This document shows, piece after piece, positions 27,479 through 34,886 of a stretch of DNA of 64,000 nt. The stretch is taken from positions 12,631,001-12,695,000 of the forward strand of contig NZ_CP071090.1 of NCBI RefSeq assembly GCF_017301735.1. The letters run 5' to 3'. This DNA comes from Pyxidicoccus parkwaysis. GTDB taxonomy: Bacteria > Myxococcota > Myxococcia > Myxococcales > Myxococcaceae. The notes under the pieces were generated by a model. That model was not told where the DNA came from and searched no databases. It worked only from the letters and a program-made list of their open reading frames with translations. Each line of letters begins with the position of its first letter. The first letter of the stretch is position 1. The position numbers and the translations under genes are program-made.

Positions 27479-27994
27479 ATGACTCCCATGTCCCAGGTCG
27501 ACATCTCCACGCTCTACCGGCGCCATGTGGCGCTGGTGCGCGGCTGTGCGCTGCGCATCCTCGGTGAGCCCGCGGCCGCCGAGGACGTCGCGCAGGAGGC
27601 CTTCATCCGCTTCCTGCAGCACCGCGAGCGCAGCGGCAGCGAGCAGGACACGGCCGCCTTCCTCTACCGCACCAGCACCAACCTCGCCCTCAACCGGCTG
27701 CGCGACGCGCGCCGGCGCCAGGGGCTGCACGACGCGCACCTGCCGGACGAGGAGCCGCGCAGCCCACACTCGCCCGAGGACGGGCTGGCGCTGCGCAAGG
27801 TGCTGGCCGAGGCGGACCCGGAGCAGGCGCAAATCGCGGCCTGCTACTTCATCCACGGCATGGAGCACGAGGAGATCGCCGGGCTGCTCGGCGTCCCGCG
27901 CCGCACCGTGGGCAGACGCTTGGAGAAGTTCCGCGCCCATGCCGAGCACATGCTGCGAGGCGAAGGCAGAAAGGCAGCAGGCCATGGTGGCTGA
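27479..27994 (+). CDS. ECF-type RNA polymerase sigma factor
   Basis: 171 residues. Region 2: LYRRHVALVRGCALRILGEPAAAEDVAQEAFIRFLQHR and TAAFLYRTSTNLALNRLRDARRR. Region 4: EQAQIAACYFIHGMEHEEIAGLLGVPRRTVGRRLEKFRAH. There is no region 1 or 3, as in ECF (group 4) sigma factors. The ATG at 27479 has only a weak upstream purine stretch; ATG 27488 is an alternative. It overlaps the anti-sigma gene by 11 bases, so the pair is coupled. The expected role is to direct transcription of its own operon and unknown targets when released by the membrane anti-sigma. Confidence 0.88.
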   Translation: MTPMSQVDISTLYRRHVALVRGCALRILGEPAAAEDVAQEAFIRFLQHRERSGSEQDTAAFLYRTSTNLALNRLRDARRRQGLHDAHLPDEEPRSPHSPEDGLALRKVLAEADPEQAQIAACYFIHGMEHEEIAGLLGVPRRTVGRRLEKFRAHAEHMLRGEGRKAAGHGG

Positions 27995-28703
27995 GCCGTT
28001 TCCGAGGTCCAAGGCGTCCGCGGACTGTCTGTCCGGGTGGCGTGTCTCGCAGGTGGTGCTCGGGCTGCTGCCTCCCGAGGAGCGCGCGCCCGCCGAGGCG
28101 CACGTGGCCTCCTGTGCGTCCTGCAAGCAGCGGGTGGCCGCGGAGCACGCGCAGGCCCGTGCGGCTGCCTTCGAGAAGGTGCCGGAGGCGCTGCTCGCTG
28201 CGGCCTCGGCCGTGCCCTCGCGCCCGGAGCGTCGAGCCTGGTGGCGATGGGCGCCCGCGTTCGCCTTCGTGCCCGTGCTGGCGGTGGGTGTGTTCCTCGC
28301 GGTGCGGTCTCCTCCGCCGGTGGGACGCTCCGATGGGACGACGATGAAGGGCACGGTGTCGCTGGACGTGGCGGTTGCGCGCGAGGGGGCGCTCGTGGTC
28401 AACGGCATCCCCGCCGAAGAGGTGGCGGGGCTGAGGGCGGGAGACCGGCTGCGCCTGCGCGTGCAGGGCGCGGAGGCGTCCACGTGGCTCATCCTCCAGG
28501 GAGACGAGGAAGGACAATGGACCCCGTACTTCGAGGGGCTCGCGCCCCAGGGCGGCTGGCTGCCCATGGGAATCACCATCACTCCCGAGGGACGCACGCG
28601 GATGCGCTTCATGGCGTGCAGGGAGAAGCCTCCGCGCGGCGTGCCTCCCGAGGAGGTGTGCAAGGTGCGCGTCTACGACTGGGGCATGGCTGGAACGCCA
28701 TGA
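27984..28703 (+). CDS. Membrane anti-sigma factor with zinc-finger motif
   Basis: 239 residues. The N-terminus has an H-x3-C-x2-C zinc-binding motif (EAHVASCASC, His40, Cys44, Cys47) within a short helical domain, as in ZAS anti-sigma factors. One membrane helix follows (WWRWAPAFAFVPVLAVGVFLAV, about 86-107). The periplasmic C-terminus is strand-rich (GALVVNGIPAEEVAGLRAGDRLRLRVQG, STWLILQGDEEGQWTPYF) and resembles DUF4384-type sensory domains. It overlaps the sigma gene by 11 bases and the caspase-like gene by ATGA, so the three are a translational unit. Confidence 0.78.
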   Translation: MVAEPFPRSKASADCLSGWRVSQVVLGLLPPEERAPAEAHVASCASCKQRVAAEHAQARAAAFEKVPEALLAAASAVPSRPERRAWWRWAPAFAFVPVLAVGVFLAVRSPPPVGRSDGTTMKGTVSLDVAVAREGALVVNGIPAEEVAGLRAGDRLRLRVQGAEASTWLILQGDEEGQWTPYFEGLAPQGGWLPMGITITPEGRTRMRFMACREKPPRGVPPEEVCKVRVYDWGMAGTP

Positions 28704-30283
28704 GCCGCGTGGCTTCGCTGTGGCTCGGTGTGCTGCTCGCCGTGCTGCCCGTGGCCGCGCACGCGAGCGAGGCGCGCTACGCGTTGCTCGTGGGCGCGCA
28801 CAGGGGCAACGCGGATGAGCCGCGTCTCTACTTCGCCGGGCGCGACGCGGAGCGGCTGCGTGAGGTGCTCGTCACGCTGGGGGACTTTCCTCAGGAGAAC
28901 GTCACTGTCCTCACGGACCCCAATGCGGACCGCGTGCGCACCGCGCTGGCGCGAATGAATGCGCGCATCCGCGAGGAGGTGGCGCATGACCGCTCCAGCG
29001 TGCTGCTCGTCTTCTACTCGGGCCATGCGGATGCGGAGTCGCTGCACCTGGGGGGCACGCTGCTGCCGTGGGAGGAGCTCCGCAACCTGACGTCCGGTTC
29101 CTCCGCCGCCGCACGGTTGCTGGTGGTGGATGCGTGCCGCTCCGGGCAGGCCACGCGCGTGAAGGGCACGAAGCTGGCGGCGCCCTTCGCGCTGCCTCCG
29201 GATGTGGAGTCACATGGCCTGCCCGAGGGCTTCGCGATTCTGTCCTCGTCCGCCGCCGGTGAGAGCGCGCAGGAGTCGGACTCGTTGCAGGGCTCGTTCT
29301 TCACGCACCATCTGGTGGCCGCGCTGCGCGGCGTGGCGGACACCAGCGCGGATGGGCTCGTCAGTCTCGCGGAGGCGTACCAGTACGCCGCGGACCGCAC
29401 GGTGGCGAGCACCGTGGCCACGGTGGGTGGCGTGCAGCACCCCACGTATCTGTATGAATTGAAGGGGCGCTCGGAGTTGGTGCTCACGCGGCCGGGGCGC
29501 AACCAGGGCCTGGCGGCGGTGCGGTTGGAAGGCGCGGGGCAGTACTACTTCCGGCAGGGCGGGCGCGACGGCCCGGTGGTGTTGGAGGCCGGCATCTCCC
29601 AAGAGGCGCGCACGGCGCGGCTGGTGCCGGGCGCGTACTTCGTGCAGCACCGCCTGCCGGACCGGCTGCGCGAGGCGCGCGTCGTCGCGGAGGAGGGCCA
29701 GCCGCTGGAGCTGGCGAAGGCGTCCTGGAGCGTGGTGGAGCTGGACCAGCTCGTGCGCAAGGGCGGAGGCGGTGGGCGCACGTGGACGGTGGGCCTGTGG
29801 AGCCGGGGCACGGCGAGCCTGGTGGAGGGCTTCCCCTTCTTCCCATCCGGCGCGGTGCAGGCGTCGCTGGACACGTCGGCGCTGACGCTGGACACGGAGC
29901 TGGAGGGGGCACACTCGGGCTACACCGACGACGTGAGCATGAAGCGCAGGCTCTCGTTCGGGGCGCTCCGGGTGGGGGCGCGGAAGGTGTTCGACGTGGG
30001 GCCCTTCTCCCTGTCGGGCGGCGCGAGGCTGGGCGCCGCGTACGTGGACCAGCGCTTCCCCGAGCAGGATTCCGGCCGCCAGGCGCCAAGGCGCTGGCAG
30101 GTGGTGCCGCAGCTGGACACGTTGCTGCGCGCGGACCTGCACCTGCCGTGGTGGGGCTTCTTCGTGGGCGCGGAGGCGGGGGTGCGGACGTCGTGGCTGC
30201 GCATCCAGTCGTCGACGGGGCCGGAGGAGGTGCGCACGCCGGTGAAGGGGATGTTCGCTGGGGGCCTGGGGCTGCGGTGGTGA
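28700..30283 (+). CDS. Secreted caspase-like (C14) protein with C-terminal beta-rich domain
   Basis: 527 residues with a signal peptide (LWLGVLLAVLPVAAHA). The p20-like fold follows: RYALLVGAHRG, then the catalytic His in LLVFYSGHAD (His109) and the catalytic Cys in LLVVDACRSGQ (Cys146). An activation/p10-like segment (FAILSSSAAGESAQESDSLQGSFFTHHLVAALRG) completes the peptidase domain by about residue 255. The rest is strand-rich and ends in a Phe/Trp-ending barrel-like segment (GMFAGGLGLRW), so it may be outer-membrane associated. It is third in the sigma/anti-sigma operon. Whether it cleaves the anti-sigma, or another envelope target, is unknown. Confidence 0.82.
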   Translation: MSRVASLWLGVLLAVLPVAAHASEARYALLVGAHRGNADEPRLYFAGRDAERLREVLVTLGDFPQENVTVLTDPNADRVRTALARMNARIREEVAHDRSSVLLVFYSGHADAESLHLGGTLLPWEELRNLTSGSSAAARLLVVDACRSGQATRVKGTKLAAPFALPPDVESHGLPEGFAILSSSAAGESAQESDSLQGSFFTHHLVAALRGVADTSADGLVSLAEAYQYAADRTVASTVATVGGVQHPTYLYELKGRSELVLTRPGRNQGLAAVRLEGAGQYYFRQGGRDGPVVLEAGISQEARTARLVPGAYFVQHRLPDRLREARVVAEEGQPLELAKASWSVVELDQLVRKGGGGGRTWTVGLWSRGTASLVEGFPFFPSGAVQASLDTSALTLDTELEGAHSGYTDDVSMKRRLSFGALRVGARKVFDVGPFSLSGGARLGAAYVDQRFPEQDSGRQAPRRWQVVPQLDTLLRADLHLPWWGFFVGAEAGVRTSWLRIQSSTGPEEVRTPVKGMFAGGLGLRW

Positions 30284-30297
30284 GAAGGAGTCCTGTC

Positions 30298-30951
30298 ATG
30301 ACGTGGAACCGGTTCGTGAAGTCGCTGGGGCTGACGCTCGCGCTCGGGAGCACCGTGGGGTGCGGAGATGCGCTGAGGGACGGCTCCTACATGGGAGAGA
30401 CGCTCTACATGGTGGAGGGCGAGGTGAAGTCGTTGGCGCCCGCCATGAAGCAGGGGGCGACGCGCGTCACCCTGGCCTGGGACAACTGGGCGCGCGAGGG
30501 CGATGTCACGGCGTACCAGAGCGTGGAGCTGGAGAGCCGGAACCCTCCGTTCGACTACCAGTTGAGCGTCGTCGACGAGCCGTTCGACGAGGGGCTCAAT
30601 GACTTTCCGAATGGCCACATCGGGTTCGCCTACCTCTTTATCTACGAGGACGTGAATGGGAATGGCATGCCCGACGGTGAGGAGGCCAACCGCTGGAGCC
30701 ACCTGCGCGGCATGGCGCGCAACCACGTGGTCATCTTCGTGCCCGAGCTCTCTCCAGCCTTCGTGGCGACGCTGAAGGAGTGGGGTGCCATCATCAACGT
30801 GGATGACCTGAAGCAGGGCTTCAACCTGGCGCGCGGCGTGTGCACGGGGACGGACTCCTCGTTCGACACGCTGGAAATCGTCCCCGACGAGCCCGTGCCC
30901 GTGGCGGACCCGAAGGACAAGAGCGTCACGTCCTGCATCAACTATCACTGA
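30298..30951 (+). CDS. Lipoprotein, copy 1 of a duplicated pair
   Basis: 217 residues, 15 bases after the caspase-like gene with AAGGAG 7 bases before the ATG. Lipoprotein signal LGLTLALGSTVGC. The mature protein has strands typical of an Ig-like fold and a calcium-loop-like acidic stretch (YEDVNGNGMPDGEEANRW). It is the same length as, and clearly homologous to, the protein at 32685 (both contain LAWDNWAREGD, YQSVEL, GMARNHVV, FNLARGVC.GTDSSFD, and end YH). The family is otherwise unrecognised. Placement suggests it is the last gene of the sigma/caspase operon. Confidence 0.75.
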   Translation: MTWNRFVKSLGLTLALGSTVGCGDALRDGSYMGETLYMVEGEVKSLAPAMKQGATRVTLAWDNWAREGDVTAYQSVELESRNPPFDYQLSVVDEPFDEGLNDFPNGHIGFAYLFIYEDVNGNGMPDGEEANRWSHLRGMARNHVVIFVPELSPAFVATLKEWGAIINVDDLKQGFNLARGVCTGTDSSFDTLEIVPDEPVPVADPKDKSVTSCINYH

Positions 30952-30969
30952 GGCCGCTTTGCGGAGCGG

Positions 30970-31371
30970 ATGCCTGAGGACGGACTCTCGCTGATGCCTT
31001 CTTCCCGTCGAGAGATATTCGGAACGCTGGTGACGGTGTTCCTGGTGCTGGTGGGCGCCACCGCGGCAGTCGCGTACTGGCTGGGGCGTACCACCGTCCT
31101 CGTGCTCAACGAGACGGAGTGTGTGCTCAGCACCCTGCGCGTCGAGCTGCCGGGGCTGGACTGCGCCTATTCGGACGTGGCTCCTCGCGCGTCCGTGGTG
31201 TGTGAAGGGCGCGCCAGTGGGGATGGCCTGCTCTCCGTGGTCTACGAGGGCGGGGCGTGTGGTGAGCGGAGCCTCCGGACACAGGAGTTTGCGAATCCCG
31301 CCCTCGGCTGGAATGGGGTGTTGCTCTTGAGAGCGGATGGCAGTCTGGGGGCCGCGCCGCTTCCGAGGTGA
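30970..31371 (+). CDS. Small single-pass membrane protein
   Basis: 133 residues. One N-terminal membrane helix (IFGTLVTVFLVLVGATAAVAYWLG, about 17-40) is followed by a secreted domain with four cysteines (NETECVLSTLRVELPGLDCAYSD, SVVCEG, GGACGERSL), which could form two disulphides. The start at 30970 has a GGAGCG upstream; Met9 is an alternative. No family recognised. It lies between the two duplicated lipoprotein genes on the same strand. Confidence 0.6.
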   Translation: MPEDGLSLMPSSRREIFGTLVTVFLVLVGATAAVAYWLGRTTVLVLNETECVLSTLRVELPGLDCAYSDVAPRASVVCEGRASGDGLLSVVYEGGACGERSLRTQEFANPALGWNGVLLLRADGSLGAAPLPR

Positions 31372-31427
31372 GGGGACACGTCTTGCAGCCACTCTCATCG
31401 AGGCCGCCTGACGTAGGATGGCGGCCC

Positions 31428-32522
31428 ATGCGCCGTCATCTGTTTGCCCTTTCCTCACTCCTGCTGCTCGTGGCGGGATGCAGTCATTTACAGCCGAACG
31501 CTCCGAAGCTGCCGACGCTGCCCGCCAGTCATGCGCGTCTGTCCAGGGCCCTGGACTTGTATGTGCAGCGTTTTCCGGAAGTGGCGGCTGACTTCGTGCC
31601 CGCCGCCGGAGAGTTGGAAGAGCCCAAGCTGGTCGTGGAGCACGCGCAGGCTCGTGGCGTCTACGACGAGGCTCTCGCGGTGCTTCGCGGCAAGCCCACT
31701 CCAGAGGGAACGAGCGCTGCGCAGGACGACCTCCGCGCCGCATGCAGGGCCGGCCTGCAGGAGGCGTGCGACTTCATGCGCAAGGAGTTCTCGCCTCCCG
31801 TGAAGATTTCGGGCGCCCAGCCGCAATACCCGAGTGAGGCCCTGCAGAAGGGAACCCAAGCCGTGGTCGTCGTTCGTTGCCAGTTGGGCGCGACGGGCCT
31901 GTTCCGGGACTGTCAGGTGCTTGAGAGCGGACCGGATGGGCTCACGGAGTCGGTGCTCGCGTACGCGGCCAGGGCGAACTACCACCCCGCGAGGTTCGCG
32001 GGCCATCCCTTCTCGATTCCCTATACCTTCACCATCAACTTCAATCCCTACCGGGTCGACCTCTCGCCGCAGCAAGAGATTGAGTTGACGAAGGCCAGGA
32101 CGGAGCGATTCCCGAGGAGCCCGCCGGCATGGGCGCGCCTGGCGAATCTGCTCTCGCGGCACGCCCCGGAGGACCCCGCGCTCGCCGAGTCCCTGCGCGT
32201 CCTTCACGCCCTCGTTCCGTCCTACTGGTGGCCCGCCAACGAATTGGCCTGGCTTCATGTGCAGGCGGGCCGGCATGCCGAGGCCGCTCCCCTGGTGACT
32301 CGCGCGATGACCTGGGAGCCGGACAACTCGTACGTATTGGAGACGTCCGCTGCCGTGCTGGCCGCCACCGGGCAGTGTGAGCAGGCGCTCGTCGAGCAGC
32401 GCCGCGCCGTGGAGAAGCTCCCCGCCGAGTGGCCTGCTCCGGAGCGGGAGCGCTTCACGCGCACGCTGGCGGAGTATCAGCGCCAGTGCGCGGGCGCGGC
32501 GGCCGCGACGGAGCCGCGCTGA
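31428..32522 (+). CDS. Lipoprotein with TonB C-terminal-like domain and TPR region
   Basis: 364 residues. The start at 31428 gives a lipoprotein signal (MRRHLFALSSLLLLVAGC). Residues about 125-205 match a TonB C-terminal/energy-transducer fold: KISGAQPQYPSEALQKGTQAVVVVRCQLGATGLFRDCQVLESGPDGL...YTFTINF. After that come TPR-like helices (AWARLANLLSRHAPEDPALAESLRVL, NELAWLHVQAGRHAEAAPLVTRAM). There is no inner-membrane anchor of the usual TonB kind, so it probably is not an ExbBD-coupled energy transducer but an envelope protein using the same fold. Confidence 0.7.
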   Translation: MRRHLFALSSLLLLVAGCSHLQPNAPKLPTLPASHARLSRALDLYVQRFPEVAADFVPAAGELEEPKLVVEHAQARGVYDEALAVLRGKPTPEGTSAAQDDLRAACRAGLQEACDFMRKEFSPPVKISGAQPQYPSEALQKGTQAVVVVRCQLGATGLFRDCQVLESGPDGLTESVLAYAARANYHPARFAGHPFSIPYTFTINFNPYRVDLSPQQEIELTKARTERFPRSPPAWARLANLLSRHAPEDPALAESLRVLHALVPSYWWPANELAWLHVQAGRHAEAAPLVTRAMTWEPDNSYVLETSAAVLAATGQCEQALVEQRRAVEKLPAEWPAPERERFTRTLAEYQRQCAGAAAATEPR

Positions 32523-32684
32523 CTTCGCTTCATCGGGTTGGCGCACGCGGCCTTCACGTCCCAGGCGCTGCCAGCGGGGACCGGCGTGAGGTTGTCCGTG
32601 GTGCGAGGCTCGTGGGTCTCCTGCTCGTCACTGGCGCGCGTGGGCCGGGTGGGGTGCGCGCCTTTACGTGTGCGGAGTCCTGTC

Positions 32685-33338
32685 ATGACGTTGGAGCGTT
32701 TCGTGGAGTCGCTGGTCGTGTCGCTCGTGCTGGGGAGCGCCGTGGGGTGCGGGACCGGGCTGATGGATGGCGGGGCCGCCGGTGAGCCCCACTACGTGGT
32801 GCAGGGCGAGGTGAAGTCGTTGGCCCCGGCTCCGGAGCAGGGGACGACGCGCGCCGCCCTGGCGTGGGACAACTGGGCGCGCGAGGGGGACATCACCACC
32901 TACCAGAGCGTGGAGCTGACCCGCCTGAATCCGTCGGCCGACTATCAGTTGCGCGTGGTCGAGAACCCGCCCGATGAGGCGCTCAACAACTTCCGTCCAG
33001 GCCTCATCGGGTTCGCCTATCTCATCGTCTACCAGGACGTGGATGGGAATGGCGTGCCCAACGGGGAGGAGGCCGACAACTGGGACAGCGTGCGCGGCAT
33101 GGCGCGCAACCACGTGGTCGTCTTCGTGCCCGAGCTGACTTCAGGGCTCAAGGCATCCCTGCGTGAGTGGGGCCGCATCGTCAACGTGGAGGACCTGAAG
33201 CCAGGCTTCAATCTGGCGCGCGGCGTGTGCGTGGGGACGGACTCCAGCTTCGATGACCTGGAGATTGTTCCCAACGAGCCCGTGCCCGTGGCGGACCCGA
33301 ATGACACGGGCGTCACGTCCTGTCTCAACTACCACTGA
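32685..33338 (+). CDS. Lipoprotein, copy 2 of the duplicated pair
   Basis: 217 residues, paralogous to the 30298 product along its full length. The sequence around the start is conserved too: GGAGTCCTGTCATGACG occurs at both genes, so the duplication included the ribosome-binding site. Lipoprotein signal SLVVSLVLGSAVGC. The acidic loop is slightly changed (YQDVDGNGVPNGEEADNW). It lies 162 bases after the TonB-C/TPR gene and is the last high-GC gene before the low-GC patch. Confidence 0.75.
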   Translation: MTLERFVESLVVSLVLGSAVGCGTGLMDGGAAGEPHYVVQGEVKSLAPAPEQGTTRAALAWDNWAREGDITTYQSVELTRLNPSADYQLRVVENPPDEALNNFRPGLIGFAYLIVYQDVDGNGVPNGEEADNWDSVRGMARNHVVVFVPELTSGLKASLREWGRIVNVEDLKPGFNLARGVCVGTDSSFDDLEIVPNEPVPVADPNDTGVTSCLNYH

Positions 33339-33503
33339 GGCCGGAGACTCATACACGGTGGGCCCTGTGAGCCCTTGTCGATGAGCATCATCAAGGACTC
33401 ATGGGCAGAAGACCCTGCGCGCCCCACGCTGTTGCGCAGGAATCTCCACAATGCGTTATGCACAGCCTGTGACCTGCTGACACTGTCACATTGGTGGCTC
33501 TGG

Positions 33504-33851
33504 TCAGAGGGTCAATGGAGCAGGGGGATGGCGACCACGAATCATCCAATGCACAAGTGTGTGCACATGGCTTTGCAGCGCATTGCCACGGAGTACCCTG
33601 CCTCTGCAACTGACACTGAAGACATCCCAGAACCATTTGGTGACCCAGTTGCCCGTGCGATTTGGGGTAATCGGGCCATGAATGATCGGTACGCCAGCAG
33701 ACCTGAATGCACGCGTCAAGCATCGAGCTGGAATGTAAACGTACCCAAGTCTTTTCATGAGTTCGATGTAACGCATGGCTTCGCACTGGCGGCCAGTATG
33801 GCGAGCAGGCGGACCCACAAAGCCGCAAACGTCGCAGATGTTTGTTTTCAC
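33504..33851 (-). CDS. Small protein of unknown function, coupled to the HTH gene
   Basis: 115 residues from a GTG that shares its G with the upstream stop (TAGTG), so translation is probably coupled to the HTH gene. It begins MKTNICDVCGFVGPPARHTGRQC, a Cys pattern that might bind zinc, then a basic Trp-containing region (GNWVTKWFWDVFSV). Composition is clearly lower in G+C than neighbouring genes. An overlapping plus-strand frame (33375-33854) competes, but the coupling supports the minus-strand reading. No family recognised. Confidence 0.45.
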   Translation of the reverse strand: MKTNICDVCGFVGPPARHTGRQCEAMRYIELMKRLGYVYIPARCLTRAFRSAGVPIIHGPITPNRTGNWVTKWFWDVFSVSCRGRVLRGNALQSHVHTLVHWMIRGRHPPAPLTL

Positions 33852-34267
33852 TAGATTGCCCCCGCCTCTGATTCAAAGTCACCTAGTTCTGCTGGGGCTT
33901 CGTCGATGTCAATGAATGCCTCTAATTTCTGGTAGAGTCCGGAGAGGTCGAACTGGTTCGATGTTCCCTCTCGCGGTATGCGCTTGATGTAGCCGACGCT
34001 CTCAAGGCTCTGGCACAGTTTGCGGACGTTGCGCTCGGTGCATCCCATCAACTTGGCGAGCCGTGAGACTGCCGGAAACGGAGCTTTGCGTGTCCACTTG
34101 AAGGAGACCAAGTGAATCAGGAGCATCGCCTCTGCTGCTGTGATGTTTAATTTCGAGTAGTTCGCGAGGAATGTAGTGGATACCGATGTGAACCCCTTTG
34201 TAGCGATGAGAGGGGTCCAACGCTCGGACAGCGCATACTTGGGTATCTTGGATACACGACCAGCCAC
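33851..34267 (-). CDS. Winged-helix/HTH_36-like DNA-binding protein
   Basis: 138 residues from a GTG preceded by GGGGGA. The centre is a clear helix-turn-helix: PFPAVSRLAKLMGCTERNVRKLCQSLESVGYIKRIPREGTSNQFDLSGLYQKLEAF, in the style of HTH_36/replication-initiator winged helices found in phages and plasmids. The N-terminal part (ANYSKLNITAAEAMLLIHLVSFKWTRKAPF) is the helix that usually precedes this domain. Composition and family suggest acquisition by transfer. It is coupled to the small gene at 33504. It may be an autorepressor or initiator remnant. Confidence 0.65.
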   Translation of the reverse strand: MAGRVSKIPKYALSERWTPLIATKGFTSVSTTFLANYSKLNITAAEAMLLIHLVSFKWTRKAPFPAVSRLAKLMGCTERNVRKLCQSLESVGYIKRIPREGTSNQFDLSGLYQKLEAFIDIDEAPAELGDFESEAGAI

Positions 34268-34565
34268 GGGCGTCCCCCATTCAGCCGCAGTGTTCGCGGC
34301 AGAGAGCAGAGGCTGATTCAGAGGCTGTGTCGCTGGCGAAGCCCTTCAGCCGACAGAACCGGACCCTGCAGGTTATAGGCTTCGAAAGTAGGTGGGGGCT
34401 CGGAAGGGGCGCAAGCTTGGGGATGCAGGAGGTTGCCGCCAACCGTCCCTAATTAGTCGGCAGCGTGCCTGAGTATCAGGAAGAGACCTCATGCCCTGCC
34501 TTGGAGTCTGAAGCCCGCCTCGCAGCGCGGGGGGCTTTCATACGGCAAAGCATGGTTCTTGCGGT

Positions 34566-34641
34566 AAAAGATACCGGTGGGGATTTCTCCCCACCGGTGC
34601 CTGCAATCGGCAGTTGTGCTGCCGGCCGAAGGTCTTCGCCA
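34566..34641 (-). ncRNA. Candidate small RNA with intrinsic terminator
   Basis: On the minus strand an extended -10 element (TGTTATAAA, with TATAAA at 34653-34648) would start transcription near 34641; the -35 is weak. The predicted about 76-nt transcript folds into a stem around 34629-34645, a perfect 6-bp stem (34608-34624, CGGCAG/CTGCCG) and a perfect 11-bp stem with a 4-nt loop (34573-34598) followed by ATCTTTTA, a typical intrinsic terminator. There is no ORF inside. The call rests on structure and promoter likeness only; the terminal hairpin could instead serve read-through from the kinase gene. Confidence 0.3.
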
Positions 34642-34770
34642 AGCCCATTTATAACAACAGGGGATCCACACGACGACTGGGAAATTTTGGAACTGTGATT
34701 CCGCCCCCGACTGAAATCTGGTTCCACCTCCCCCGGAACAGGGTTTCCGCCGAAGCAGAAGCAGTCATAA

Positions 34771-34810
34771 ATAAAAACCCTGGGGGACCCTTCGTAAGGG
34801 CCCCCCAGGG
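34771..34810 (-). terminator. Strong rho-independent terminator of the kinase gene
   Basis: Arms 34778-34792 and 34796-34810 pair over 15 bp with one mismatch around a CGT loop. On the minus strand the hairpin is followed by TTTTTAT (34777-34771). It lies 77 bases downstream of the stop of the Ser/Thr kinase gene at 34887. Confidence 0.8.
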
Positions 34811-34886
34811 CCTTAAGTTCTAAGCAGAGTAAAAGACCCCGGAACAACTTTTCCGAGAAGAGCCAGTCGGCAGCATCAACCGTCGT

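Larger units (their letters stand above)
34268..34886. other. 619-bp low-GC intergenic region rich in hairpins
   Basis: No credible protein gene is seen between the HTH gene and the kinase gene. The region contains a GC-rich dyad followed by T residues on the plus strand (about 34510-34536), a perfect 11-bp hairpin at 34573-34598, a 6-bp hairpin at 34608-34624 and the kinase terminator at 34771-34810. The base composition differs from the flanks, like the two genes to its left. Confidence 0.5.

Noticed and set aside
33467..33515. CRP-like TGTGAC...GTCACA dyad
   Set aside because: The half-sites are much further apart than the 6-base spacing of a CRP site, and the position is downstream of the minus-strand genes.
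33375..33854. 159-residue plus-strand open frame in the low-GC patch
   Set aside because: It overlaps the minus-strand gene at 33504, which is joined to the HTH gene by TAGTG; no Shine-Dalgarno or domain supports the plus-strand frame. It remains possible.
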